A stretch of 64,000 nt of DNA, from NCBI RefSeq assembly GCF_015706575.1, contig NW_024037075.1:12523746-12587745 (forward strand), read 5' to 3'. Both the position numbers and the translations under genes were made by a program. The DNA comes from Patiria miniata (Eukaryota > Echinodermata > Asteroidea > Valvatida > Asterinidae). The first letter of the stretch is position 1; each line of letters begins with the position of its first letter. Positions 29,341-40,932 of this stretch are shown piece by piece. The notes beneath the pieces were generated by a model that was not told the origin of the DNA, ran no database searches, and worked only from the letters and a program-made list of their open reading frames with translations.

Positions 29341-32300
29341 GACTATCTCCACAGAGTCAGAGACCACACCAAGAACCAAGAGTGGGGGATCTCAACCAAG
29401 AAGTCGGTAACAAGACCAGGGACATTTTGAGGAAATGGTACAAGACAACAGGTTCTTATGTTCAGTTTAACCCCGAGGTTCCTGACGATCAAAGACCCAT
29501 TGTTGGCATTTACACTAAATTGCGGGTTAAAACAAAGAAAGGTACTGCAGAAGAAGAATACTCTGAGGAAACTGTATATTCCACAGAGTATGAGAAAATT
29601 TTGAAAGATTGGCCTGAGACTGAGTTCAATCGTGCTATTTTATTTGGCATTGGTGGTGTCGGGAAGTCAACCATTTTTGACAAGATTGTATATGACTGGG
29701 CTGATGAGGCATGTGAAATCCTGAAAAGATTCAAGCTTGTCTTTCTGTTAAAGATGTGTGCCCTGTTGCAAAAATCTGATCTTGTTGATGCCGTTTTTGA
29801 TCAACTTCTAGGTGAAACATCTGAAGTAGCCAAAGATGAACTTGATAACTTCATTCTGGCCAACTCAAATGAGATCTTGATTCTGTTGGATGGTTTTGAT
29901 GAAATGAGGACCAAAACACTTGATGCAGCCTCATTTGGTTCTATCCTAAAAGCACTCAATAGAAAAAAATACCGAAAATGTTGCATCTTTGTCTCAACTC
30001 GCCCCTCTCATTTTGAGACACTGAAGTCACTTGTCCAAAATCCTTGCACACACGTAGAGGTTCTGGGGTTTACCAAGGAGGATGTTAATGAATACATTCG
30101 GAAATTCTATTACAAAGATCCTATTAGTGGCAATGCACTGATCCAAAGCATTGAAAAATCCAACATGCTGCTCGATTTTTTCACGTATCCAATGCTTCTC
30201 CTTCTCATGTGTTTGTTGTGGAGGGAGAATAAACAACTCCCCAAAACAACTTCACGCCTCTTCACTAAGGCAGTTGATTACATGTTCACAAGAAAAGGAT
30301 GTAGCTACGAAGATGCATCAAAAGCAGTGATTGCCATAGGAAAAACTGCACTAAGTAGTTTTATAAATGCTGACCACAATTTCTCATATCAAATTGATGA
30401 GTTTGAACAAAATGCGCTGCACCTTGCACTGAAAGCGGGCATCCTAACCCAGCAGAGAGTTATCAAAAACCTCAAATGCTACAACAACATACAATTCATG
30501 CACAAGACTATTCAGGAATACTGTGCTGGTAAATACTTGCAAAGTGTACATGTGTCGAACCTGGGAAAGCATACGATGTACGAAATTGTTCCATTTGGAG
30601 AATTTCAAAACAGTTTAAGGCAACTTTGTCAGACAGTTGAGGGCATTGTTTCAAATGATTTCCTTTTACGTTTTTGTTGTGGGGACAATGAAAAGTGCAT
30701 GACTGACATCGTGAAATTGCTTGAACATAAATTTGAGGATCGATATACAAGTACGTCAAGGTACCAATCATCTGTTGCACAAGCGATTAGTAGACAATGT
30801 TTTTTTGAAAGCCAAGCCAAAAATGTCCCACAGTGTCTCACCAGCGACTCACTTATCCCATCAGCTGTTGAGGTGGATAACAATAATGATTTCCGCATTC
30901 TCATATACCTTCTTGAAATCATCTGTAGGTCAGATGGCTTGATGGAACAACTGTCACGCGTTGAAACCATTAAGGTTTCTTCCGTGTCTTTGGTCAGTGG
31001 TTTAGCCGTCGCCCTGGGTTACATGGAAAACCTCAGGGATCTGCGGCTATTCCATTGTCCTTTAGTGAAGGGTGATCTTGAGAAAATCCTGGCATCACTG
31101 AAATGCAACCAAGTTTTGACCAATCTATTCATAGATGGCTGCAATACATGGGGAGGTAGAGCTGTAGAATGGGCCCCTCATATCAAACACTTGACAAGCC
31201 TTGAGAAACTTGAAGTAAGGATGCGCAAACTTCAGAGCACAGACATTGAACACATTGCCTCGGCTGTACATGACATGCCCAGACTGACTGACTTGATTCT
31301 TGTTTGCAACCGGACAATGGGCGGATCCGCTGACTTGTGGGCCAAGGAATTGCCAAAAATGATGCACTTAAATAAGCTGAACCTGAACAATTGCGATTTG
31401 ACACAGTCAGACATTCCACACATTGCCTCGGCTGTAGGTAACATGCCCAGACTGACTGACTTGAATCTTGGTGGCAACAAGTCATTGGGTGAATGTGCTG
31501 TAGTGTGGGCCAAGGAATTACCCAATATGATGCACTTAAATAAGCTGGACCTGGGCTATTGCGATTTGACAAGGTCAGACATTCCACACATTGCCTTGGC
31601 TGTAGGCAACATGCCCAGACTGACTGAGTTGGATCTTGGTTACAACAGGTCATTGGGTGAATGTGCTGCAGTGTGGGCCAAGGAAATGCCCAAAATGAGG
31701 CACTTAAATATGCTGAACCTGAGCCGTTGCGATTTGACACAGTCAGACATTCCACACATTGCCTCGGCTGTAGGTAACATGCCCAGACTGACTGACTTGA
31801 ATCTTGGTCTCAACGAGTCATTGGGTGGATGTGCTGCAGTGTGGGCCAAGGAATTACCCAATATGATGCACTTAAATAATCTGCTACTGAGGTATTGCGA
31901 TTTGACACAGTCAGACATTCCACACATTGCCTTGGCTGTACATGGCATGCCCAGACTGACTGACTTGGATCTTATTGGCATCAAGATATTGGGCAGATCC
32001 GCTGACTTGTGGGCCAAGGAATTGCCCAAAATGATGCACTTAAATAAGCTGGACCTGAGCCATTGCAATTTGACACAGTCAGACATTCCACACATTGCCT
32101 CGGCTGTAGGTAACATGCCCAGACTGACTGACTTGAATCTTGGTGGCAACAAGTCATTGGGTGAATGTGCTGCAGTGTGGGCCAAGGAATTGCCCAAAAT
32201 GAAGCACTTAAATAAGCTGAACCTGAACTATTGCGATTTGACACAGTCAGACATTCCACACATTGCCTCGGCTGTAGGTAACATGCCCAGCTTGACTAGG

Positions 32301-32381
32301 TTGATCGTGTTTGGCAGCCATTTATTGCGTGGATGGGATGAGTTACAGTCCTTCTACCCGTCACTAAGTGTTGAATTGTAA
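29341..32381 (+). CDS. NLR (NACHT-LRR) immune-receptor-like protein, main exon
   Basis: This large exon starts after a clear acceptor (TTTGACCTCAACAG) and reads GLSPQSQRPHQEPRVGDLNQ to a stop at 32381. A pre-NACHT region of the invertebrate NLR type (TTGSYVQFNPEVPDDQRPIV) precedes a NACHT ATPase: Walker A GIGGVGKST near 29650, Walker B ILILLDGFDEM near 29880, and sensor-like FVSTRPSHFE near 29990. A helical region with QFMHKTIQEYCAGKYL, typical of NACHT winged-helix/superhelical ends, comes next. Seven 56-residue LRR units of RNase-inhibitor type close the protein. Such proteins are thought to sense ligands in the cytoplasm and oligomerise through NACHT. No death or other effector domain is visible, so N-terminal exons may lie upstream. 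Confidence 0.93.
31206..32370 (+). repeat. seven near-identical 168-bp LRR repeats
   Basis: Each unit codes two LRRs: one with LNLxxCDLTQSDIPHIASAV, one with LTDLNLGGNKSLG followed by AVWAKELPKMMHLN. Period is exactly 168 bases (for example CACATTGCCTCGGCTGTA at 31251 and 31419). Scaffold residues are almost constant at DNA level; most differences fall at the positions after LxLxx, predicted to be surface-exposed. Confidence 0.93.
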
Positions 32382-32950
32382 TTCTCCCTTGCCAAACCCA
32401 CTCTTGAATTACATGTACTAGGCATAACAATATCAAAATGATAACATTCTCAGTAAAAGGAAATGAAATTTACAAGAAAATCAACAAAATTAGAGGGTCT
32501 AATGTTTCAATCCTAAGCAGGACCATTCTCAAAGGCAAAACATGGTAATACATTCTCCATTTTGATCGTCAGTAGGGTCTCACTGCATGTAAGACAATTA
32601 CCTGTTTACCATAAAAAAAATACTATAAAATCAGAGACTTGTGCACATTCTAAAAATAACCAAAAACAGATAATTTAAATTTGTTATTCCAGGATGGCTG
32701 TTTGCAATTTAAACAAACGTCATAACACTTTCTCAAGTCAGATGGTGACAGTAGGGTCACACTGCGTGTTAGACAATTAGCTGCTCACCCTCTACATATG
32801 ACACTGTAGTTTGTCATCAATACCTGGTTATAGATATAACCCTGAATCCGGTTCAGACTGAGATTGGACCTGACTCTCTTCTGGGTCAAAATGACAATTT
32901 TCTTGGTCAAATGGCCAGAAAGGTGACCCAAGAGAAGCATGATTTTGACC
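32382..32950. other. NLR 3' flank, no gene
   Basis: AT-rich sequence after the NLR stop, likely 3' UTR then spacer. No clear polyadenylation signal stands out. CAGTAGGGTC(T/A)CACTGC occurs near 32571 and 32750, marking a short direct repeat. Confidence 0.45.
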
Positions 32951-33445
32951 CCCAAAAATGTCAGGTCAAATCTGACCCAGATTTGGGTCGAATCTGACCC
33001 GGGACTTTTTAGAGTGTCTATGATTTGCTGATTGGGTCAATGAGAATGGACAAGGAACTGTAGATTTGTGTTAAGAATGGACGGGGCGAATCTGGCACAA
33101 ATCTACAGTTCAAAGTCTATTCTCTGACTTAAACTATTTGTGAATAACTGGAGATTCCACGATATTGACCCGGAAAAATGTCAGGTGAAATCTTACCCAG
33201 ATTTGGGTCGAATCTGACCCGGGACTTTTTAGAGTGTCTATGATTTGCTTATTGGGTCCATGAGAATGGACAAGGAACTGTAGATTTGAGCTAAGAATGG
33301 ACGGGGCGAATCTGGCACAAATCTACAGTTCCAAGTCTATTCTCTGACTTAAACTATTTCATAAAACAACAGTAGTTTATGCAAATAAGATCCCTGGTTG
33401 ACCACAATCTCCAGTTTGTGAATAAGTGTAGATTCCACATCTGGA
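32951..33445. repeat. about 220-bp tandem duplication
   Basis: AAAATGTCAGGT(C/G)AAATCT, GATTTGGGTCGAATCTGACC and GGACGGGGCGAATCTGGCAC occur in both copies, offset by 220 bases (32955 and 33175). A partial third copy (GTGAATAA-TG-AGATTCCAC) resumes near 33415 after an unrelated insert. Confidence 0.85.
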
Positions 33446-33970
33446 AACTTTTTGAAGGGGCAAGCAAAATTACTGTAGACCTCAAATCTCTGCGTGTGTG
33501 CATGAAAATGTCACTAATTTGAAAACCCAGTGGATATATGGTATTTGTTGATTTCTGAGGCTGTATGGGTGGTTTGGTCCATTTCCAAGTTGAGACTTGT
33601 TGGCCTGACAACAGTTGTCTTTATATGTATCGCATTAAAACAATAAGAAATTCAAACAGTGAGAAGCTATGTGATTATTCCAAGATGGAAAACACATGTA
33701 TATTTTGTAAATAATATTTTATTTTTGGAGACTCATTGGCCGAGGTGGCTAATTAATTGTGCCTGTATATTGGTTCCATTTACTTTTTTGTAAATATTTT
33801 TTTGAAGAATGTTTATGTTATATTTTGTTTATTAGGCTGCCTGAATATTATTGTACTTATGTCAGACATTTAAAAGAGTTGTTTGGGATTATTCCAACCA
33901 CAAAATAGTGACTTTTCTTGAAAATAATGTTTTAAAGAATTTTTTATTTTCTATTTTGTTCATATTTGTA

Positions 33971-35235
33971 TATGGGTCATTCCACAAAGTTGAGATACAA
34001 AGTGTGACATTGGGGTCAAATTTTCAAATTACTTGTACAAGTTTTGATTATGCATTTTTTGATAGCCCATACATTGTGGTTTAACAATTCATTCAAATTT
34101 AAGTCACATGATTTTGGAAAGTTGGTAAATTTGTACACAATATATATTTACATGTAATGACTATGGAGAAGTTATGGATGTAACTGGAGGCTACCGTCCT
34201 GTTACATCCAAACCTTGTTTTGTTCATAAATAATACTTCAAATGCTTCAAATTCACACCAAACTTGAGTTTATCATCAAATAGCTTCATTTAATAATATC
34301 CATACTTGTATACTTTTAAAGAATGCTAAAATTGTTATTTCCAACAATAACAACAAAAAATAATGGTTGTGGATGTAACATGTGGGACACCACTACATCA
34401 CAATGCGGTATTCTTCACCTCGATATGAATGGAACTAAATGTTGTTTGTGTTTGAATGGAACTAAATGTTGTTTGTGTTTAGAAATGTTGGAACTAAATG
34501 TTTTTTGTGTTTAGAAATGCTGTTTCCAAATCTCTGTTTCAAGGGCAATTGCAGATTGCAGGTCATGATTTTCATACTTATTTTAGGCATGACCATGTCA
34601 ACCGGTTGTGGATGTAACGACACCATGTGCCCACAGGCATAAGATTTTCTTTATATTTGGCCAAAACATTTATTTGCATAGACTACGATCATATTACATT
34701 GTATTTTACAAATACCAGTTCAATCATGAAATATTGGGGTCAATCCGACCAAAATTGCTGCAAAAAGAAAACTTTGCACAAGCCAGTTGTGAATGTCACG
34801 TAATATGAAACATGGCACACCATATGTTACATCCACAACCCATTTTAAATTGTGCATGCCATTTTGGCAAAACATTTTAACATCTGATATTTTTGTTTCA
34901 TAGAAAGGGTACATCTGCTTGCTATAATTTGTGTAAATCCTCAACTCCAGTCCACTTGTTTTCTTTTCAAAATGAGTTATTTTTGAACTCTAGGTTGCTT
35001 TGTCACACTTTTTCCTCATTTTTTTATGCCGGACGTCTTAACATTTACAGAATTTGGTTATGAAAGTTATTTTTGAATATCATCAAGCATGGTATCATTT
35101 AAAAGCTTATCTTATAGCCTTATTGTCAAATGACATTTGTTTTAGAAATAACCATTCCATAACAAATAAAAAACTGTTTTATAATCAGACCTCAGAAAAT
35201 TATGGCCTGTTCCTCAACTTCATGGAATGACCCAT
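33971..35235. repeat. 1.27-kb element with 24-bp inverted ends
   Basis: The left end TATGGGTCATTCCACAAAGT and the right end (complement of TATGGGTCATTCCATGAAGT) are inverted over 24 bases. The interior repeats GTTGTGGATGTAAC or its complement about five times between 34170 and 34850. No transposase frame remains. A smaller relative with GGTCATTCTATAAATTT-type ends is at 48133-48347. Confidence 0.7.
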
Positions 35236-37017
35236 AAACATTAGTGCAAAGGTTGGTGGGAAGATCAATATTAAAAACTACAAAAAGATGAAGGAATAAC
35301 TGATTTGACCCAGCATTGCAGGGGGGGGGGGGATGGTTACAGAAAATGTTTTTAGAATTATATAAATTGAACATTAAAACTACTGAAGGAAATATGAAAC
35401 CAATAGTTGTTTTTTTTCAAATAAAGCACGGAGTAATTGACTAGGTGCGTTGTAATTTTTTTCATATTTTTTTATATAATTAAATAAACAACAATATCCT
35501 GACATGTTTGGATGTAAATGAAGTGTGGTTTCAAATTCACTTTCTATGCTTTGCAGTGAATGAAAATGGTGGAATTTTCTCTTTACATACTTTTAAATAA
35601 AAGACTTGTTTCCATTGATACCGGTATAGGCCTAGAACTAGAAAACTCTCCTTTTTTGCAAGTAGGGCAAGTCCAAGAAAAGGTCTCCTTGTGGTCCCAT
35701 ACATAGCATACCATGTCTTCTTTATCACAAAGACTAACAACAAATTCATGTGGGTACGGTATTCTCCTTTCAGATGTCCAACAGTAGAATACAAAAAAAC
35801 CCACTGATCTAATTGCTTTTTAGAGGGTTAAGCGTTCCTGGGACGTAACGTGTGTGAATTCTTGGACTTGCCCAGTAATAGCCTGATGGAGTAGACATAT
35901 GGATTGCATTCAGGTTCCATATTAAAATACATGATGTTAGTATCTCACAATTGTTTCTGGTGTGATCATTTTGTGTCAGTCCCATTCTGTTGTATTGCAT
36001 TTTACCTTAAGATGAGTATGTGAGGAAGAGTGTATAGTGTGTGACTTTCTGGTTTGCTCAGAATTGAATGGTTCAAACCCACCATCATCCCTGTCCTCTT
36101 TTACGGATATTCAAACAAACACAATCCAGCCCATGTGTTTATCGGATACCCGATTACCCTATTATCTGTAAACTCCCAGCCCTACTTCATTGAGGGAGAT
36201 GGGTCTTAGTTTAGCCGTTGCCTTCAACAAACTTGTTTTGTTTCTGCACTAAGCTATACGCTTCGATTTTTACATGTTGGACCAAGTCACCGAAACAGTT
36301 CAAAGAAATGTGTTAAAACCAGCTGTTGTTTTATCAGTGGCTTAAAACCAGCGGTGCAGCCAAGGGGGTGCATGGGGAGGGGAGGGGGGGGGGGGTTGCA
36401 CACCTCCCCTCTCCAATTAAAAATCGCCCCCACAATTCCCCCCCCCCCCTCGGATGCTACAGAAATTAGGCAAACCCACCCCCACCCCCACTTTAACATC
36501 CAGCCCCTACTCGCTCCCCTAACTTGCTCCCCTAGTGAGAATTAACACTGGCTTAATTTCCATTGATATGTTGTATACATTCCTATTGTTATGCGTGCAT
36601 CACTGAGTTCTGTTGTTTTGAAAATTGTGTGTGAAAACGATCTTGGGAAAGTTTTATATTCAAAATTCTGCCAACATCTGGTGCTGAAATAACTAAATAA
36701 CTGTAACATTGAGGCTATAAAGGCACCAAAAAATAACCTTGAAAAAAATAGCAAAATGAAAAATAGGGTTAAATGTGACACAAAGGTGCACTTTCAAGGA
36801 TTGCATTGAAAAATTGTATACATTATATGGCCCTGGTTTTGAAGTTGGTGACATGTAAACCAAGGCATTTATGGTGCACTACGTGGGTTGATCTGACAAC
36901 AGTTGCATTTCGTCAGACTCGCCCTTATTTTACCTACAAATTTCCCTCAAATAATTGAAACCTTGCTCTCTTCACCACATTCCTGTCATTTGTCAACATA
37001 GCCAGCTATTACATCTA
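35236..37017. other. intergenic, repeat fragments only
   Basis: I see no gene. A long G run lies near 35320, and 36340-36500 is a G/C-run segment (GGTGCAGCCAAGGGGG...CCCCCCCCC) of the same class as those at 38.95, 41.4 and 53.6 kb. The remaining open frames are short and without domains. Confidence 0.5.
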
Positions 37018-38642
37018 CAGGGTGAGTCAGAAAGATGGGTACCCCATTTCAAAAAAATAATAAATATATTTTTTGAAAACGGCCATTGAAAATAATACAT
37101 CTCTAGAAACCCCTGTAAATAGCTGTCATCTGGTGACATCCATGGGCAACACAATATGACAAAGTTTCTGAAAGTTACAACATTTTTGAAAAAATAGGGG
37201 AAAACAATGATATATCCACGGGATACCCAATATGCAAAGTGTTGGTTTACAGGCTAGACGTGAATGACACACACACATAAATGGAATCCTTAATCATTCT
37301 CAGTCATGTGAAAGGAATAACAAAACGAGACGGAAATGGTTTTAGAAAGTGTTTTCATGTCAAATGTTTGTAATCTATCAGCTCTGCAATAATCAGAAAC
37401 GGAAAAGATTGACTCAATAATCCCGGTACAAACCGTTATTTCGTTTTAACGTTTTAGATTTTCTCAAAAACAATTACAGTCAACGAACCATTGACGGTTT
37501 TGTCATTTTACAGTTTTGTTAAATGGTCAAACGGTATTAAGTCACCAAAAAACAATGACCTTATTGTTATTTTTTTTAAATTGTAAAAAGCGATAAACGG
37601 TTAGTTGCTTTATTTTTAGAGTGTTGTTTTACAAAAACATGACAATGACAAAACGGTCAATAGTCTTGTCGACCATTTTTGGATTCAGGTTTGGCAATTA
37701 AGCAATGCACCTTGGAATGTTAATGTGTCGACCTTGCGATCGATTCACTACCTGGGAAGTTGCCCTTCTTACAATGATGTCGTTCTCATGACAGAATTTG
37801 CGAATATTGGCTATTGAAGAGCCGCGCCAAACTCCAATTTCCTTCAAAATATCTGCAATTTCTTCATACGTCTTACCACTCTGTATCCATTTCTGAAATT
37901 TCCTCCTTGAAATTTTCCAGCGCCATTTTTGCTTGCAACTCTTTAAGCCCCACCAATTAATCTCAGTAGATGGGGGTCAGGGTTACGCCAGGAATCACAC
38001 CACACATTAATTATGCCGAGGTAACACTTCTTCGTGCACGGCATGGTCCCCCTCCACCCTCCTCCCCCTTGTCCACCGCCACAAAATGCACCACAGACTG
38101 TTAACTATGACACTGAAATAAAAAATAAAAACAGTCTGTATTCAATACTGACCGTTTTGCTGTTTTTCAAGTTATTTGTGTAAAACTGAAAAACAAAAAT
38201 CATTGATCGTTATGCTGTAATGAATTTTACTAAACTGCAAAACGAAATAACCGTATTTATCTTAAAACCGTTTGGCCGTTTTACAAAACTGTAAAACGAC
38301 ATAACGATCAATGGTTCATTTACTGTTTTTGTTTTTGAGGAAATCCAAAACGGTAAAACGAAATAACGGTATGTCCCGGGATTCTCAATCATGTGTAAGG
38401 TGTGAAGTGCACAGATGTGTTTTAGCCTGATTCAGTGATCCGTGGACAAACTGATTTTCATGAATGTTGGGAAAAAACTCTATCTCCCGAACCTCAAAGG
38501 CAAAGTTGATGAAACAAAAATGAGGTGATTGCTAAAACCTTGTAGTTTGTGTTTCTTTCTTTAAATTGGTTCATATTTGTCTTTAAATTGACGAGAAAAA
38601 AACGATCTGTTTACAGGGTACTGATCTTTTTGAATCACCCTG
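37018..38642. mobile_element. 1.6-kb mariner-like non-autonomous element
   Basis: Ends CAGGGTGAGTCAGAAAGAT and, inverted, CAGGGTGATTCAAAAAGAT, each next to TA (37016-37017, 38643-38644), the target duplication of Tc1/mariner elements. Similarity of the ends extends through GTACCC. A second element is nested in it at 37419-38383. No transposase is open. Confidence 0.8.
37419..38383. mobile_element. nested fold-back element with long inverted ends
   Basis: Inverted termini starting AATCCCGG and continuing ACCGTTATTTCGTTTTA extend roughly 100 bp with interspersed mismatches. CTCAAT flanks both sides (37413-37418 and 38384-38389), a probable 6-bp target duplication. The arms are built of related words (AAACGGTAAAACGAAATAAC). 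On the minus strand around 37750-37880 a decayed segment reads KTYEEIADILKEIGVWRGSS, like a helix-turn-helix; nothing more of a gene is left. Confidence 0.75.
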
Positions 38643-38644
38643 TA

Positions 38645-39572
38645 CAGCTTACAGTTCTCTAACAGTGCTTGGGCCCTAGCGCTGAAGTACACATTTACTC
38701 TCAGCTGAGTGTTGTGCCCTAACCGGCACAAAGTTATGGGAAATGTCCTAACGGGGAAATTAGGACTGAGTTATGGGGACTTTAATTCTGCTCCCCGTAT
38801 AGTGTCTTCAGTTCCCATAATAACTATCGCTCAACAGGTGTGTGGTCCCCAAAGCTACGGAACAAGATTGCCGTATGTGAGGAGTGTTCAGTGTGGGGTT
38901 GATGTACTAGAGGGGAACGTTACAATGCTAGTACTTTTATTACAACTTTTATAAGGTACAGCTAGGCAGGCGCAGATCCATTGGGGTGGGGGGGGGGGGG
39001 GTTGAGGGTACCCCCCCCCCCCCTGCTCACACCAAAAAACAAAAACAACTTGACTAATAATATTGACCTATATGTCCGCCTGTGCGCAACACTCGAACAC
39101 AGAGGCATAGCCAGTGGGGGTAAGGGGGGTATTTGTACACTATTGTGTGATATAGGGACTGCTTGTCTGAATTGAACAGCGCCCCCATTTGAAGAATGGT
39201 ACCAGCCCCCGGAGTGTCCGGAGGAAAAAACCTGTCTACATTTCAGCACTGATTTACTGATGTAAAAAAATCTGAACCCCCCACCTGCAAAAATTCCTGG
39301 ATCCGCCCCTAAAATTTTTTATGCCCTGCCGGTAAACAGTGGTAAACACAATTCAGCCTTTGTAAAACGATACCCCAGAAGAGGAATTCTTAACTACTTT
39401 TCTTGTTTTTACTTGAGTTTGCAAATGATTCAAACACAGCTGCCGGTATTCATCCCTGCTTATTCCTCCATGGTTAAAATTTTATTGAATATCTGATTTT
39501 TGTTCTTTCTATTTTTATACAGTGCAGGTTTGAGCTGTGCTTTCCAGTGAACCAAAATGCCCCCCATTGCAG
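38645..39572. other. spacer before COASY exons with G/C-run repeat
   Basis: 38945-39310 holds a dispersed repeat with a G run, a C run and GGTGTCCGG-type text (GTGTCCGGAGGAAAAAACCTG). An acceptor-like TTCTATTTTTATACAG ends at 39522, but an in-frame stop follows it before the COASY-like frame. The start codon and first exon of COASY were not identified. Confidence 0.45.
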
Positions 39573-39861
39573 CTGAAAACAGGGCTTCTCATCTTAACCT
39601 CGCCGATAAACCAACTCGTCAAACCAATCAGACCAATACTGTGCCATGCCGCCAGCTGCATATTGGAAATACTCTATACGTACGGGAACGACGAACGGGA
39701 ACTTGACCACGAACGGGAACAGTACAAACAGAGACTGATTCCCGTTATGCAATCTATGCAAAGTCAGCACAGCTACAAGGGCAAGATGTCAGAGTCGTCT
39801 TGGACAATATCACTATCAGCAACCGGTCTGGCACCTTACCTCCCCCTAGAATGCTCAATAG
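39573..39861 (+). CDS. COASY: coenzyme A synthase (COASY) N-terminal exon
   Basis: After CCCCCCATTGCAG the frame reads LKTGLLILTSPINQLVKPIR and continues PILCHAASCILEILYTYG. This aligns by eye with the start of animal COASY (FRSGLLVLTTPLASL in human). The exon ends ...ECSI in phase 1 before GGTAAGTGAC, which matches the next exon. COASY makes coenzyme A from phosphopantetheine using two fused domains, in mitochondria and cytosol. No ATG lies in this frame, so the true start must be in an upstream exon I could not find. The acceptor has only a weak pyrimidine tract, so the left edge is provisional. Confidence 0.6.
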
Positions 39862-39933
39862 GTAAGTGACTGACTGCTCCACTCCAAACAAACTCCAAGC
39901 ATTTACTCAAGTCGTGGTTTGTATTCCCAACAG

Positions 39934-40176
39934 ATCCTGTTGTGGAAGTCATGCCAGAGTCTGTCTGGACAAATGTGGACAGTTCTGCACCAGTCATTGC
40001 TGATGTGAGTGAAGTACCGGTACTAGACTGTTTGTCAGTTAAGAGTTACAGAAGCATTGTTCTTGGAGGAACAATTGATGGCATCCACGCTGGACATAAA
40101 ATCCTGCTGAGTGAGTCGGCGATGAGAGCAGAAGAGAAGATTACAGTTGGTGTGACAGACATATCCATGCTGCAAC
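39934..40176 (+). CDS. COASY: COASY exon: start of phosphopantetheine adenylyltransferase domain
   Basis: It opens after TTGTATTCCCAACAG in phase 1 and reads DPVVEVMPESVWTNVDSSA, then SIVLGGTIDGIHAGHKILLS and EEKITVGVTDISMLQRK. The GGTxDxxHxGHK motif is the nucleotide-binding signature of the PPAT domain (GGTFDRLHNAHK in human COASY), and VGVTD matches its VGVAD. It ends in phase 1 before GTAAGAACG. The rest of the PPAT domain, some 120 residues in relatives, was not seen before the next exon. Confidence 0.8.
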
Positions 40177-40275
40177 GTAAGAACGCATCAATTCAAGTAT
40201 TCATGTAACACAACCCTTATTACATTCTTTCTTTTCACTTAGCTGAGAGTGGGTCATACATGTATGGTGTTCAGT

Positions 40276-40932
40276 ATGTTTGTGAGTGCAATGGTAAGAA
40301 TAATTCATGAGGTGACAGATGGAGTGTTCCATTCAAAGAGACAAAACCAGGTAGAATGGAACATTCCATCTGTCACTGAATGAAATTAGTTCCATTGCAT
40401 GAATGCGAATCATTCATTACCGTATGTGTTTTATACAACACCTGAATAAATCCTCGTCATGTGATTGGTCAGAGATGCCAAAACTGTAACCGTGCAATGA
40501 AATTTCCATTTATTGTGGCATGGAACTTCTATTTTTTTGCCGTGTGGCCATGCCATTGGGAGGAATAATTCAATGACACGTGATCAATGACCCACTTATC
40601 AGTATATATCTTGCAATCCCTGAATAAATCCCCCTCATCTGATGGGTGGGTCATTGAATTATTTGTCCCAACCTACAGCCGAGTCGCACGTCAAAAACAG
40701 AGTTCATTCAAAGATAAAGTTGAAGTTCCTTTGCACGGTCACATGCACTATAAGCAGTGCTACCAATCAGATGACAAGCAATTTATTCAGGCGTTGTATA
40801 AAACAAGTAATGAATGCTTCACGTTCGGCGATGGATGGAATATTCCATTCCACTCAGCTTTGCCTTGTGGAGTGGAACATTCCATCTGTCACCTCATGAA
40901 ATTATTCTGAGCATTGTACTCACTCATAAACA
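40276..40932. mobile_element. fold-back MITE of about 660 bp between COASY exons
   Basis: Left arm (ATGTTTGTGAGTGCAATG, then TTCATGAGGTGACAGATGGA) and right arm (its complement near 40865-40932) are inverted over about 65 bases. Internal inverted copies of GGAACATTCCATCTGTCAC occur too. A relative with AAATCCTTGTCATTTGATTGG lies at 54.6-55.2 kb in a piwi intron. Confidence 0.75.

Noticed and set aside
31183-32259. Long open frames on the minus strand over the LRR array
   Set aside because: They exist because the 168-bp unit is a multiple of three and repeats; they have no domain and mirror the coding LRR strand.
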